DNA of 64,000 nt, taken from NCBI RefSeq assembly GCF_900141935.1, contig NZ_FQYX01000003.1, forward strand, positions 62,001 through 126,000, given 5' to 3'. Below the pieces are notes generated by a model that saw only the letters and a list, made by a program, of their open reading frames with translations, was not told the origin of the DNA and made no database searches. Numbering within the stretch: the stretch's first letter is position 1; each line of letters begins with the position of its first letter. This stretch comes from Arenibacter nanhaiticus. Lineage in GTDB: Bacteria; Bacteroidota; Bacteroidia; Flavobacteriales; Flavobacteriaceae. Below, piece after piece: positions 1-10,044 of the stretch. The position numbers were made by a program, and so were the translations under genes.

Positions 1-1058
1 AAAATCTATGGTTCGATGAAAGCGAATCAAATCCTGAGGCAATACTAATTAAAAGATATACCCTGGATCAATCGCACAATCGCGATGCTGGCTGTAGGCC
101 ATTTATTGTTGGAACCAACGGGGAATCCTTTGACAAGCCCACCAAAAGTCTGGTAGATGCTTTTCCCATGAAAGACGGAAAGGCTATTAATGATCCGACT
201 TCTTCCTATACTTATAACCCAACTGCCCTTTGGGTAGACAGGGATCCGAGATTTTCCGCTACTATAGCCTGGAACGGTGCCGTTTGGCCATTGAACAATC
301 CTGCTCCCAATAGGACTAGTGATTTGGAGTGGACTTTTCAGGAAAGTGCCATTGAAGGACAGGCCGATAGCAGGATTACCCCTACCAGTTTTAATTGTAG
401 AAAGGCTATTGATGGCTCCATCGAGGGAGGCGCGGCCAGCTTGTCCTCCCCTACGGATTGGATAGAAATCAGGTATGCCGAGGTACTGTTAAATCTAGCA
501 GAGGCGGCAAATGAGGTTGGATTGTCTATGGAAGCCTACAACATACTATCCCAAATCAGGGATCGTGCAGGTATAGAATCTGGTTTAGACGGATTGTATG
601 GCTTACAAGCGGGGATGGACCAGAACGAATTGAGAATGGCTATAATGCACGAAAGAAGGCTAGAGTTGGTTTTTGAAGGTAAACGTTCCTCAGATCTTAG
701 AAGAAGAAGAATGTACGATGCCATAAACGGGACCTATCGTCAAGGCTATAGAATTACAAAAACAGCTTCTTTTGATGCCCTTGACCCTTCCGAAGAAATT
801 TTGGACGATCGAATAGCTTTGGAAGAAGGGATAAATAATGGAAGCATAGATCTTAACGACCCAAGTGTATACAACACCTATTTCAACACGGAGTTGAGAA
901 GTGTGGAAAGATTTGGAAATATAGATGATGATGGTAGCGCCATAAATTATCTTGATAACTATTATTTCTTCGATATTCCACAAGATGATCTTAATAAAAA
1001 CCCTCATCTGGAACAAACCAAAGGTTGGCCAGGTGGGACTTTTGATCCATTACAATAG
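1..1058 (+). CDS. SusD/RagB-family glycan-binding lipoprotein (C-terminal part, cut by window edge)
   Basis: The reading frame is open from the left edge, so this is the C-terminal part (about 350 residues) of a longer gene. SusD proteins are surface lipoproteins that bind glycan and cap the SusC outer-membrane channel. Diagnostic stretches are VDAFPMKDGK, the SPTDWIEIRYAEVLLNLAEAAN helix region, RDRAGI, MAIMHERRLELVFEGKR and a C-terminal LEQTKGWPGG, all in the normal SusD order. The partner SusC should lie just outside the window on the left. A stem-loop with a T-run follows the stop, so this SusD probably closes its own transcript. The family call is firm; the substrate is not visible. Confidence 0.93.
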   Translation, partial: NLWFDESESNPEAILIKRYTLDQSHNRDAGCRPFIVGTNGESFDKPTKSLVDAFPMKDGKAINDPTSSYTYNPTALWVDRDPRFSATIAWNGAVWPLNNPAPNRTSDLEWTFQESAIEGQADSRITPTSFNCRKAIDGSIEGGAASLSSPTDWIEIRYAEVLLNLAEAANEVGLSMEAYNILSQIRDRAGIESGLDGLYGLQAGMDQNELRMAIMHERRLELVFEGKRSSDLRRRRMYDAINGTYRQGYRITKTASFDALDPSEEILDDRIALEEGINNGSIDLNDPSVYNTYFNTELRSVERFGNIDDDGSAINYLDNYYFFDIPQDDLNKNPHLEQTKGWPGGTFDPLQ

Positions 1059-1108
1059 ACTACACTAATTTTGACAAAAGGAGTTCTATTTAAGTTAGTT
1101 GGTTTGAT

Positions 1109-1140
1109 AAAAAGGGGCTGTTTTTTAATAGCCTCTTTTT
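1109..1140 (+). terminator. Intrinsic terminator after left-edge SusD
   Basis: An 11-bp stem with one G-T wobble (arms 1109-1119 and 1130-1140) encloses a 10-nt loop. The 3' arm ends in five T residues. It lies 50 bp after the SusD stop and separates that gene from the next. Confidence 0.7.
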
Positions 1141-1362
1141 ACAAATCAAGATTTTTGTTGGCTGCAACGAGAAATGAAAACACGAGTAGCAAACTTGAAA
1201 AATGGTCAGCCAGAAATTAAAGCATTATTTAAAACTGACCGGATATATAGGTTCTGGTTTTCTATATCCTATATAAGAAAGCCATCCTTCTTTAATTGCA
1301 ATATGAGTTGTTTATTAAAAAATATAAGTGAATAAGAATCTTATTAAGTACAATATAAAATT
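1141..1362. other. Intergenic leader without a recognisable gene
   Basis: About 220 bp of AT-rich sequence lies between the terminator and the next start codon. I found no open frame of note and no clear Bacteroidota promoter (TTTG/TAnnTTTG). It presumably holds the promoter of the following gene. Confidence 0.5.
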
Positions 1363-3822
1363 ATGACTAAACTATTTTGGATTTTTTTATCTACAATATG
1401 TATGACGGCCTATGGCAATTTTCAGGATAATAAGTTTCTTGAAAATGATTTTTTCAAATTAACCCTTGATAACCAAGGAAATTTAACGGAATTATTAGAG
1501 AAAGAAACAGGTAAAAACCTATTAATGAAAGGTTATAATGCATCTCTATTAACGATTCAAAGTGATGGTGTTAATTATCCGATTACAAGCTGGGAACGGG
1601 CAGGAGAAATATTGAAATTGAAATTTAATAAAATAGGAGCTGAAATTAGTGTAAATATTAATAGTGAAAATAGCTATTTAACCTTTGAAATTGTAAAAGT
1701 TAAAAGTGTAAAATTTATTGAAAAAGTTATTTGGGGGCCCTATCATGTCTTGCCTTCAGAAAAAATAGGCCAATCAATTGGGATAGCATATGATGATAAT
1801 ACGGCTATCGGATTAATGGGATTAAATCTTAAGAGTCGTGGTGGATTTGAGATTGAAACGAGAGAAAGATTTGGAAATGCTGCCAAGAGAATAGATGGAG
1901 GTGCAAGCTTAACTGGTTTTGTCCGCGATAGATCCAGATTTCGAACTGTGGATAATTGGGAGCAAAAGTTAGGACAGTCAGTACCTGTTAAGGATAGCGA
2001 TGCTGAAATAATAGGTGCCAAATTTGCTTTCTACTGTGTACCTACAGAGAAATTATTGAAAGTTGTAGAGGAAATCGTTTTAAACGAGGACCTACCTTAT
2101 ATTAAAACGAAAAATGTCTGGAATAAAGTTTCGCAATACTCTAGTTCGTCAAAATTGATTATGTCTTACAATGTGAACAACATTGAAGCCTGTATTGATG
2201 TTGCGGAAAAAGCTGGTATTACATCTGTCTATCATGGAGGTATTTTTAAAACTTGGGGAACTTTTATGTTAGATGATAAAGATTTTCCCAAAGGTTATCA
2301 ATCGGTTAGGGAGTGTTCAGATATAGCGGAAAAACATGGTATAAATCTAGGAGCTCATACATTAACAAATTTTATAACGACAAATGATCCATTAGTTACT
2401 CCTCGCCCTGATCCAGGTCTTGTTATGGCTGGTATCACCAGGCTTGAAAAAAGTATATCTGAAAATGATGATGAATTGTTATTGCAAGATGAGGTTGTGC
2501 GCCCGGCATACCATGAACCAAATATTGAAAAAGTCAACCCAAGGTGGCGCGAGCATACAGCGGTTCGAATTGGGGATGAAATTATAGAGTATTCTTATGC
2601 AACTTCCGAAGGCAAATTGGTTTTAAAAGATTGTAAACGTGGGGCCTTTGGTACTAAAGCGGTTAAACACAAAAAAGGAGAAAAGGTAAGTAGACTAATG
2701 TCTCATGGTTACAAAGTATTTTTCCCAGATATTAACTTGCAAGATCAAATGGCTAAAAACCTAGCTAAATTCTTTAATGAAGCTAATCTGAAGAGAATTA
2801 GTTTTGATGGTATTGAAGGTGGGCTTGCTTCCGGACATGGACGCTATGGAAGTGATCGTTTTGTAAAAGTATTCTTTGATCATTTAAAAGATCCAAATAT
2901 TGTAGCGAATTCATCGGATGTAACACATTTTGGTTGGCATTATTTTGCTAATGAAAGTTGGGGCGAGCCTTGGACATCCGATAATTTTAGGGAAGCGCAT
3001 TTAAGCCACAGATTGGATGTGCAACAGGCCTTAAAAGAAGACTTGTTGCCGCGCAAAATGGGACAATTTAGTATCAATGCAAACACCACAAAAAAGGATA
3101 TTGAATGGGTAATGGGCTTGTGTGCCGGTTACGATGCGGGTGTAGATTTTTACATAAGCCCCAATTTTGAAGAAATCAACAAAGAGGCTAATTCTATTCT
3201 ATCAGAAATTAAGAAGTGGGAAAATGCAAGAATGGAAGGTCTTTTTACAGAAGCACAAAAAGAAAAACTACGCGATCCTTATACTTTCTATGGTCTAGAG
3301 CGAAATGGGGAGGGTGTGAGTTTGGTTTTTATTGAATCCTGGGCACCAGAAGGAGGAAGAACTCAGGGAGAAAATGATTTTAATAGTTTATCATCTTCAA
3401 TATTAAAAAGCAGTCCTGAAGCTCCTGTATCCTTAGATTATAGGCATACGAATATGACCACGGAACCGGGACAGCCTACGGCTGCAATTTGGAAATATTT
3501 TTGTGCAGGACCCAAACAAAAATTGCAATTTGTAATTCGTCTTCCTAAAGAATCGAGAGAAAGTGTGAATGGTATCTACTTGAAGGTAGGAGCAAAAAAA
3601 ATTGTGATGCCGTTTACATTGGCACCAGGCGATTTTATTACTAATAAAGGAAACAGTACCTATAAACATCTTTCCGCAGATCTTCAAGTTAAGAATGAAG
3701 TTATTATAGATGAGGGCTATTTTACAGTAAATGAAGGTCAAAACGTAATCGAATTTGATTATCAAGGCAAAGGAAGGGATGCAGGCCCTGAAATGATTGT
3801 TAATTTCCGTACAATAAAATAG
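1363..3822 (+). CDS. Secreted TIM-barrel-like protein, member 1 of an 819-residue paralogous pair (putative glycosidase)
   Basis: 819 residues with an N-terminal signal peptide (about 1-18) but no lipobox. Residues about 25-130 look like the beta-sandwich that precedes the barrel in GH31/GH36/GH97-type enzymes. The centre (about 260-620) looks like a (beta/alpha)8 barrel, with FITTNDP near 345, RGAFGT near 425 and SFDGIEG with D482 and E485. The strand-end SFDG recalls the K-x-D nucleophile strand of clan GH-D enzymes, but this is only an analogy. A second gene in the cluster (12166-14625) has the same length and shares all these motifs plus WGEPW and DIEWxxxxxAxxDAG. I do not recognise a named family. 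Being secreted and encoded beside GH172 and GH36-like genes, it is probably a glycan-active enzyme. Confidence 0.6.
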   Translation: MTKLFWIFLSTICMTAYGNFQDNKFLENDFFKLTLDNQGNLTELLEKETGKNLLMKGYNASLLTIQSDGVNYPITSWERAGEILKLKFNKIGAEISVNINSENSYLTFEIVKVKSVKFIEKVIWGPYHVLPSEKIGQSIGIAYDDNTAIGLMGLNLKSRGGFEIETRERFGNAAKRIDGGASLTGFVRDRSRFRTVDNWEQKLGQSVPVKDSDAEIIGAKFAFYCVPTEKLLKVVEEIVLNEDLPYIKTKNVWNKVSQYSSSSKLIMSYNVNNIEACIDVAEKAGITSVYHGGIFKTWGTFMLDDKDFPKGYQSVRECSDIAEKHGINLGAHTLTNFITTNDPLVTPRPDPGLVMAGITRLEKSISENDDELLLQDEVVRPAYHEPNIEKVNPRWREHTAVRIGDEIIEYSYATSEGKLVLKDCKRGAFGTKAVKHKKGEKVSRLMSHGYKVFFPDINLQDQMAKNLAKFFNEANLKRISFDGIEGGLASGHGRYGSDRFVKVFFDHLKDPNIVANSSDVTHFGWHYFANESWGEPWTSDNFREAHLSHRLDVQQALKEDLLPRKMGQFSINANTTKKDIEWVMGLCAGYDAGVDFYISPNFEEINKEANSILSEIKKWENARMEGLFTEAQKEKLRDPYTFYGLERNGEGVSLVFIESWAPEGGRTQGENDFNSLSSSILKSSPEAPVSLDYRHTNMTTEPGQPTAAIWKYFCAGPKQKLQFVIRLPKESRESVNGIYLKVGAKKIVMPFTLAPGDFITNKGNSTYKHLSADLQVKNEVIIDEGYFTVNEGQNVIEFDYQGKGRDAGPEMIVNFRTIK

Positions 3823-4157
3823 TTTTTAGATTTAATGTGTCACTCATGGTTTGCCAATGCCCTTTGTCGCTCGTCATAACAATCTAAAGAAGATCACCTG
3901 GAAATGAGGATATTCAAATAAAATAAATAATATGCCACACAGGTAACATATTGAATAAGTAATGGTAAGGAAACGATATAATGTCAATGTTTGTAGCGCG
4001 TTTTCCCTTCAGTAAGACTGGTGAGGAAAGTGCTATTTGATTTGCCAATACTTATGTAATGTACTAATGAAGTTCTAATGACTGTGAGGAGGGTAGGTTG
4101 TTTCTTTCGCAAATAAAAAGGGGGGGGCAAAGGCTAACCAGAAATAATAATATTAAA
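3823..4157. other. Intergenic region with a G8 homopolymer
   Basis: 335 bp without a supported gene. The only notable element is a run of eight G residues at 4120-4127, about 30 bp upstream of the next ATG. No promoter motif is clear. Confidence 0.5.
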
Positions 4158-7100
4158 ATGAGTAGAGGAATTGCCATTTTTCAAACGATTTCGATTTTTG
4201 TTCTTACTATATATAGTTACGCACAAGGTGTAGGAGTAAATAATAACGAGGATACAGTATTTTCTTTACTAGATCCCTCTGCAACAGATATAATCTTCAA
4301 TAACCAACTGCACCAAACCAATGAAGAGAATATTTTTGTTTACAAGGGTTTTTACAAGGGAGGTGGAGTTGCAATTGGAGATGTGAATAATGATGGACTT
4401 TTGGATATGTATTTTACTGGAAATCAGGTTGGTGATAAGTTGTATCTCAATAAGGGAAATCTAAAGTTCGAGGATATTACCCTGACAGCCGGGATCTTGG
4501 ATAAGGGCGGCTGGTCTACACATGTAAGCATGGTTGATATTAATAATGATGGATTTAAGGATATCTACGTTTGCAAAAGTCTTTATGACGGTAGAGAAGA
4601 TCTACGGGAGAACGAACTTTATATCAATAATGGAGACCTTACTTTTAGTGAATCGGCGGTCAAGTACAATTTAAATGATAGGAATAGAACGACAGAAGCT
4701 AATTTTTTTGATTTCGATAGGGATGGGGATTTTGATGTTTTCTTGGTGAATCAACCAAAGAATTCATCTTTTATGGCACCTGCAAGCGATGAAGAAAAAA
4801 TTACGCCGACCCAGAACTATAGGTTATTGGAGAATATTGACAATCGATTTTTTGAAACATCCGATAATGGAGGCCTTAGCAATTTTGGTTATGGATTAAG
4901 TTCAAGTATAGCCGATTTTAATAATGACGGATGGCAGGACATTTATGTGGCAAATGATTACTTGGGTCCCGATTTTTTTTACATCAACAATGGCAATGGA
5001 ACCTTTACCAATAAAATTTATGAAAATATAAAGCATACTTCCTACTTCAGTATGGGCACAGATGTAGGCGATATTAACAATGATGGTTGGTTCGATTTTG
5101 TGGTGCTGGATATGGTTGCAGAAGATAACTACAGACTTAAAAGTAATATGAGTTCCATGAACCCCGCTGATTTTTGGAATAATGTTAGCAGAGGAGGGCA
5201 TTATCAATATATGTTCAATACACTACAACTGAATAATGGTGTTGATGTACATGGGGATATGCTTTTTAGTGAAATAGCCCAAATGGCAGGGATATCCAGT
5301 ACGGATTGGAGTTGGTCCCCCTTATTGGCCGATTTTGATAATGACGGGCACTTGGATCTGTTCGTTACCAATGGAATACGACATGAAATTGGAAACACCG
5401 ATGCCCTTAAGAAATTGGATGAATATGTTGGCGATATTGATACCAATTATAATAAGGAAGGCGACAAAAACTTTGACGTTTGGAAATATGCCAATTTGGA
5501 AAAGATGCTATCTTTTTTTCCATCCGAAAAAATTCAGAACTATATGTATCGTAATACAAATGGGCTGAAATTCGAAAAAGTGTCCGATAAATGGGGACTA
5601 TCCCAAAAAACGTTTTCCACTGGTGCCGCTTATGGGGATTTGGATAATGATGGGGATTTAGATTTGGTAGTAAACAATATAGATGAGGTGGTCCATATAT
5701 ATAGAAATAACACATCCGAGAAGAAAAAAAATAATTATTTAAGGATAAACTTCAAAAGGGGTAAGGTGGGTCAAAGTTTTTTTGGTACAAAAGTTTCTTT
5801 GTTTCACAAAAATGGAGTCCAAATCTCACAATTGACCAATGCTCGTGGAATAAATTCCAGTAGTGAAGAAACTATACATTTCGGATTGAATCAAATCAAT
5901 ACTATAGACAGTTTGAGAATAGATTGGTTTAACGGCCAGACATCATTTTATAAAAACGTTAAGGTAAACCGAACATTGGTTTATGATCTTAATGGTGCTA
6001 AAAATAACCAACGCCCCCCAAAAAAACCGGATTTTCTATTATTTGAAGATGTTTCCGATGCTGCCAAAGTAAATTATGTACATAAAGAGAATAAGTTCGA
6101 CGATTTTGGGCGTGAGGTACTATTGCCTCACCGTATGTCTACCTTAGGCTCCGGAATTGCTGTCGCAGATATTGATGGTGATGGTCTGGAGGATTTTTAT
6201 ATCGGTGGGCCAAATGAAGGTTTAGGGAAACTTTATAAGCAACAACCCTCGGGTTCATTTACAGAAAATCCCTTAAAACTTATTCCCGACCTAAACAGGG
6301 AGGACATGGGGTCTGTTTTTTTTGATGCCGATAATGACGGAGATCAGGACTTATATGTGGTTTCTGGCGGAAATGAGTTTGAATTGAATTCGAAAAATTA
6401 CCAGGACAGATTATATTTAAACGATGGAGATGGCAATTTTCAATTATCCATAGGTATCCTACCCAATATTACTGCAAGTGGATCTAGGGTCAAGGTGGCA
6501 GATTATGACAATGATGGCGATTTAGATCTGTTCATTGGAGGTAGGCAAGTTCCAGGGCATTATCCAGAACCTGCGGATAGTTATTTGTTAAAAAATCAGC
6601 TTGTGGAAACTGGGACATTAGGTTATATCAAAACTAATAGAAATGTATTGGATAAGTTGGGTATGGTTACAGATGCTGTTTGGACAGACTTCGACGGGGA
6701 TGGTGATTTGGATCTGTTGGTTACAGGTATGTGGATGCCCATTACCGTTTTGGAAAATGTTGAAGGGCAATTTAAGAATAGTACGGATAAATTTAATTTA
6801 CAAAATACCACTGGGTGGTGGTTCAGTATTTCCAATGGTGATTTGGATGGCGACGGTGATGAGGATTATGTATTAGGGAATTTAGGATTAAACTACAAAT
6901 ACAAGGCGAAAGAGAATGAACCTTTTTCCGTTCACTATGGTGATTTTGATGAAAATAGAAAGAACGACATAGTGTTGAGTTATTATAATTATGGGACACA
7001 ATATCCGTTACGAGGTAGGTCATGTTCCTCCCAGCAAATTCCAGAAATTAAAAAGAAATTTGCAACCTACAATGAATTTGCATTATCGACTTTGCAAGAC

Positions 7101-7520
7101 GTATATGGGGTTTCCAAATTGGATAATTCCTTGCATTATCAAGCTAAGACTTTTGCTAGTGTTAGTATGGAAAATTTGGGGAATGGTAAATATGAGATTA
7201 GGCAATTGCCAGATTTAGCCCAAATTTCCAACATCAACAGTTCAGTAATTTATGATTTTGACAATGATGGGATAAAGGATATTGTTGTGGCTGGAAATCT
7301 TTATGGATCTGAAATAGAAACAACAAGAAATGATGCGAGTTTGGGCTTGTTTTTAAAGGGACAGGGCCAGTTTATTTTTGAGTCAGTACCTATGGGCAAA
7401 TCAGGACTAAACATTTCTCAAGATGTAAAGGAACTAAAACTCATTGGTTATGGAAACCAAAAGGCACTTGTTATAGCGGTAAATAATGGTACGGCAAAAC
7501 TCATTAAAATAAATAATTAA
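4158..7520 (+). CDS. VCBS/FG-GAP propeller protein with ASPIC/UnbV domain
   Basis: 1120 residues from the ATG at 4158. The frame is open upstream to a TTG at 4098, but only the ATG places a signal peptide (about 1-23, ending YAQG) at the N terminus. Two blocks of calcium-binding VCBS/FG-GAP repeats (Dx[DN]xDGxxD, for example DVNNDGLLD, DFNNDGWQD, DYDNDGDLD) flank a central ASPIC/UnbV domain around residues 550-620 (LRINFKRG...RIDWFNGQ). Such proteins are exported or surface-located and common in flavobacterial glycan loci; binding or scaffolding is inferred, not shown. The N-terminal FNNQLHQTNEENIFVY-type segment is the usual opening of this family. A truncated relic of a similar protein follows directly downstream. 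Confidence 0.88.
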   Translation: MSRGIAIFQTISIFVLTIYSYAQGVGVNNNEDTVFSLLDPSATDIIFNNQLHQTNEENIFVYKGFYKGGGVAIGDVNNDGLLDMYFTGNQVGDKLYLNKGNLKFEDITLTAGILDKGGWSTHVSMVDINNDGFKDIYVCKSLYDGREDLRENELYINNGDLTFSESAVKYNLNDRNRTTEANFFDFDRDGDFDVFLVNQPKNSSFMAPASDEEKITPTQNYRLLENIDNRFFETSDNGGLSNFGYGLSSSIADFNNDGWQDIYVANDYLGPDFFYINNGNGTFTNKIYENIKHTSYFSMGTDVGDINNDGWFDFVVLDMVAEDNYRLKSNMSSMNPADFWNNVSRGGHYQYMFNTLQLNNGVDVHGDMLFSEIAQMAGISSTDWSWSPLLADFDNDGHLDLFVTNGIRHEIGNTDALKKLDEYVGDIDTNYNKEGDKNFDVWKYANLEKMLSFFPSEKIQNYMYRNTNGLKFEKVSDKWGLSQKTFSTGAAYGDLDNDGDLDLVVNNIDEVVHIYRNNTSEKKKNNYLRINFKRGKVGQSFFGTKVSLFHKNGVQISQLTNARGINSSSEETIHFGLNQINTIDSLRIDWFNGQTSFYKNVKVNRTLVYDLNGAKNNQRPPKKPDFLLFEDVSDAAKVNYVHKENKFDDFGREVLLPHRMSTLGSGIAVADIDGDGLEDFYIGGPNEGLGKLYKQQPSGSFTENPLKLIPDLNREDMGSVFFDADNDGDQDLYVVSGGNEFELNSKNYQDRLYLNDGDGNFQLSIGILPNITASGSRVKVADYDNDGDLDLFIGGRQVPGHYPEPADSYLLKNQLVETGTLGYIKTNRNVLDKLGMVTDAVWTDFDGDGDLDLLVTGMWMPITVLENVEGQFKNSTDKFNLQNTTGWWFSISNGDLDGDGDEDYVLGNLGLNYKYKAKENEPFSVHYGDFDENRKNDIVLSYYNYGTQYPLRGRSCSSQQIPEIKKKFATYNEFALSTLQDVYGVSKLDNSLHYQAKTFASVSMENLGNGKYEIRQLPDLAQISNINSSVIYDFDNDGIKDIVVAGNLYGSEIETTRNDASLGLFLKGQGQFIFESVPMGKSGLNISQDVKELKLIGYGNQKALVIAVNNGTAKLIKINN

Positions 7521-7522
7521 AA

Positions 7523-7758
7523 ATGGAAAAGTTAAGGGCTTTAGGAAATTTACTTTTTATATGTTTTTCTTTCTATGGCACGTATGTTCCGGTCAGGGGG
7601 AGGACTCCCTGTTTAATGAAATTAAACTGGAGCATTCCAAGTTATATTTTAAGAATTTAATAGAGGAAACCCCGGACAATTGCTTATTTATTTTTAATAA
7701 TTACGGGTTAAATTTGGCCCAATTTATTCATTCGGTTGAAGGGTACTGGAATATGTAG
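7523..7758 (+). pseudogene. Frameshifted N-terminal relic of a second ASPIC/VCBS protein
   Basis: From the ATG at 7523 one frame encodes a signal-peptide-like start (MEKLRALGNLLFICFSFYG). The family-like continuation lies in another frame (7600-7758): DSLFNEIKLEHSKLYFKN, then EETPDNCLFIFNNYG. This copies the opening of ASPIC/VCBS proteins (compare IIFNNQLHQTNEENIFVY in the intact neighbour). No VCBS repeat follows, and 150 bp later the GH172 gene begins. I infer a decayed tandem copy. Confidence 0.55.
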
Positions 7759-7910
7759 GTTGAGTTTTATTGTAATTGTATCAATGGTCATTAGGTTCAT
7801 TTTAAGAACTTTTGATTGTCCTAATCCTCCCTTAAGGTCTGAAATCAAAGTTTTGTGGTTTAATCTTGTTCAATTGTTAATAAAAATCAACCACCTTAAA
7901 ATTATAGTTT

Positions 7911-10004
7911 ATGAAAAATAGAACAAAGTTATTTGGATTTTTATTAAGTGGATTTTTATTCATTTCCAGTGCAGGGCTAAGCGCTCAGGAAGCCGAGGTG
8001 AATATCTCAACCTTGTTGGAAGAAATGGTGGATCGTGATTTGATTACCCAGTTTCCAACATCCAACTATCAATCCAAACAGGCAAGTAGTTATAATAGGC
8101 AATCAGTTTCTCCTGATTTGCCGGGATGGTTTGCTGATAGTGATGGAGTTTCATATGAAAAGGTCGAGGAGGTAAACGGTAAAAAGGAATGGGTTCTGAT
8201 GGAAGATATAGGTCCGGGTGTAATCACTAAAATTTGGGCGGTGTGCTTTTATTATGGGTTGGACAATACTGAGGGTGCAAATATTAATATCTACTTGGAC
8301 GGCAATCCAAAGCCCGTAATTTCTACTAATTTCTTTGACCTTGTGCAAGGGAATGATTTTGTAAAGCCACCCTTTGCAGATAAATCAGCAAGGGCAGGGA
8401 ATCTTTACTTTCCAATACCTTATGCTAAGGGATGTAAGATTACCATGGATAAGAAAGCTTTCTATAATATTATTAACTATAGAAAATATCCATTGGGAAG
8501 CAAGGTGAAAACCTTTACTATGGAAGATTTTGAGAATGCTTCAAAGGTGAGAACCGAAGTGGGTAAAATTTTAACCGAATATAGACTACCGAAAGGAATC
8601 AAAAAAGAACAAGAAAAGTCGATTGCCCCCTTAGAATCTATAACTTTTGACCTTCCTAAAGGAAATAATTCCATTCAAGAATTTCAAATTAAGCTTTCAA
8701 GTACCTCTGATATGGCTCAAGCCCTGCGTTCGGTGGTATTGCAGTCCAATTTTGATGGTAAGGAAACAATATGGGTTCCAGTAGGCGACTTTTTTAACAA
8801 TGTAGGTAAAATCCAAAATTATGATATGTGGGAGCGTTCGGTTACTGAAGACGGCAATATGATATGTCGTTGGGTAATGCCATATAAGAATAGCGGTCAG
8901 TTGGTTGTTAAGAATCTTGGAAAAGAAAAAGTAAAAATTAAAATGTCTGTTACTACGAAACGAATGAAATGGACGCCCAATTCTATGCATTTTTATGCCA
9001 CATGGCAAATGGATCACCCCACTCCGACCTTTCCATTGTTTGATTATAATTTTTTGAGTGCAAGAGGAAAAGGAGTCATTGTTGGTGATGAATGGTCAGT
9101 ACTCAATCCCATTGAAGGATGGTGGGGGGAAGGCGATGAGAAAATCTACATTGATGATGATCTGGAAAGAAACTTTCCATCACACTTTGGGACTGGAACG
9201 GAGGACTATTATGGATGGGCTGGCGGTGTTGTTCCTACGCCATCTGATCAGTTTTCGAAACCCTTCTTGGGTAATATTATAGTAGGAGAAAAATCCAAGG
9301 GATATAACGTTTGTTCAAGAACCCGGGTATTGGATGCGATTCCTTTTAGAAGTCAAATAAAATTTGATATGGAATCTTCCTGTGGCAAACGTAGTAAATC
9401 TCATTTTCTTCAATATGCACAGACTACCTTTTGGTATGGTGCCCCAGGGGTAACCCACAATAAACCCGCGTTACCCTCTTTTGCCTCGGCCAAATTACCG
9501 TCTATAAAAGACTTGGAGATGAAAATAGTTAAGGCAAAAGGATCTCAATATGTGGTTGATGGAGCTCTAGAAGCAGAAATACTCCCCATTGTTGATAAAA
9601 GTGCAACCGTCAAGGAAGACTTCAGTGAAATCCCAATGTGGGGGGAAATAAGCTCTGGGGCACTTAAAAACATATGGTTTGAGGAACCAGGGGACTTTGC
9701 CGAGTTTAAAATTACCGAACAATTTGAAACTTCCCAAATCTATCTATGTACTGCTGTTGGACCTAACAGCGGTGAGTTTGATATCTATGTAAATGGAATC
9801 AAAAAAAATAGTCAAGATCTTTATTCCAAACATGAAGGGGTTACGAATCCATATCTAGTCCTAGGAGAATGCGAACCAGTGAATAATGCCTTTGTTATTC
9901 GAATTCAATTTGTAGGGAACAACAAAGAAGCAAAAATGACCAATAATAAGTTTGCTTTGGGTGTTGACTTTTTTCTTATAAAAAATAATTTCCTGAAAAA
10001 TTAA
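7911..10004 (+). CDS. DUF2961 protein, glycoside hydrolase family 172
   Basis: 697 residues with a signal peptide (about 1-25, ending LSAQ). The body has the DUF2961 signature: LPGWFADSDGVSY, VLMEDIGPGVITKIW, INIYLDG, a FPIPYAKG segment and the strongly conserved GTGTEDYY (427-434). DUF2961 is now GH172, which includes difructose dianhydride I synthase/hydrolase and arabinofuranosidases. Those enzymes act on furanosides and form symmetric oligomers through jelly rolls. A further C-terminal beta domain (about 555-697) is longer than in the minimal family and may bind carbohydrate. It sits in a tight run with the GH36-like gene (40-bp gap). The exact linkage is unknown. Confidence 0.85.
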   Translation: MKNRTKLFGFLLSGFLFISSAGLSAQEAEVNISTLLEEMVDRDLITQFPTSNYQSKQASSYNRQSVSPDLPGWFADSDGVSYEKVEEVNGKKEWVLMEDIGPGVITKIWAVCFYYGLDNTEGANINIYLDGNPKPVISTNFFDLVQGNDFVKPPFADKSARAGNLYFPIPYAKGCKITMDKKAFYNIINYRKYPLGSKVKTFTMEDFENASKVRTEVGKILTEYRLPKGIKKEQEKSIAPLESITFDLPKGNNSIQEFQIKLSSTSDMAQALRSVVLQSNFDGKETIWVPVGDFFNNVGKIQNYDMWERSVTEDGNMICRWVMPYKNSGQLVVKNLGKEKVKIKMSVTTKRMKWTPNSMHFYATWQMDHPTPTFPLFDYNFLSARGKGVIVGDEWSVLNPIEGWWGEGDEKIYIDDDLERNFPSHFGTGTEDYYGWAGGVVPTPSDQFSKPFLGNIIVGEKSKGYNVCSRTRVLDAIPFRSQIKFDMESSCGKRSKSHFLQYAQTTFWYGAPGVTHNKPALPSFASAKLPSIKDLEMKIVKAKGSQYVVDGALEAEILPIVDKSATVKEDFSEIPMWGEISSGALKNIWFEEPGDFAEFKITEQFETSQIYLCTAVGPNSGEFDIYVNGIKKNSQDLYSKHEGVTNPYLVLGECEPVNNAFVIRIQFVGNNKEAKMTNNKFALGVDFFLIKNNFLKN

Positions 10005-10044
10005 GTTTTAAAGACTATAAGTTTGACTATTTAAATAATTAAAA

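Noticed and set aside
7736-7921. 61-codon frame between the ASPIC relic and GH172
   Set aside because: Overlaps the GH172 start, no signal or motif, poor composition.
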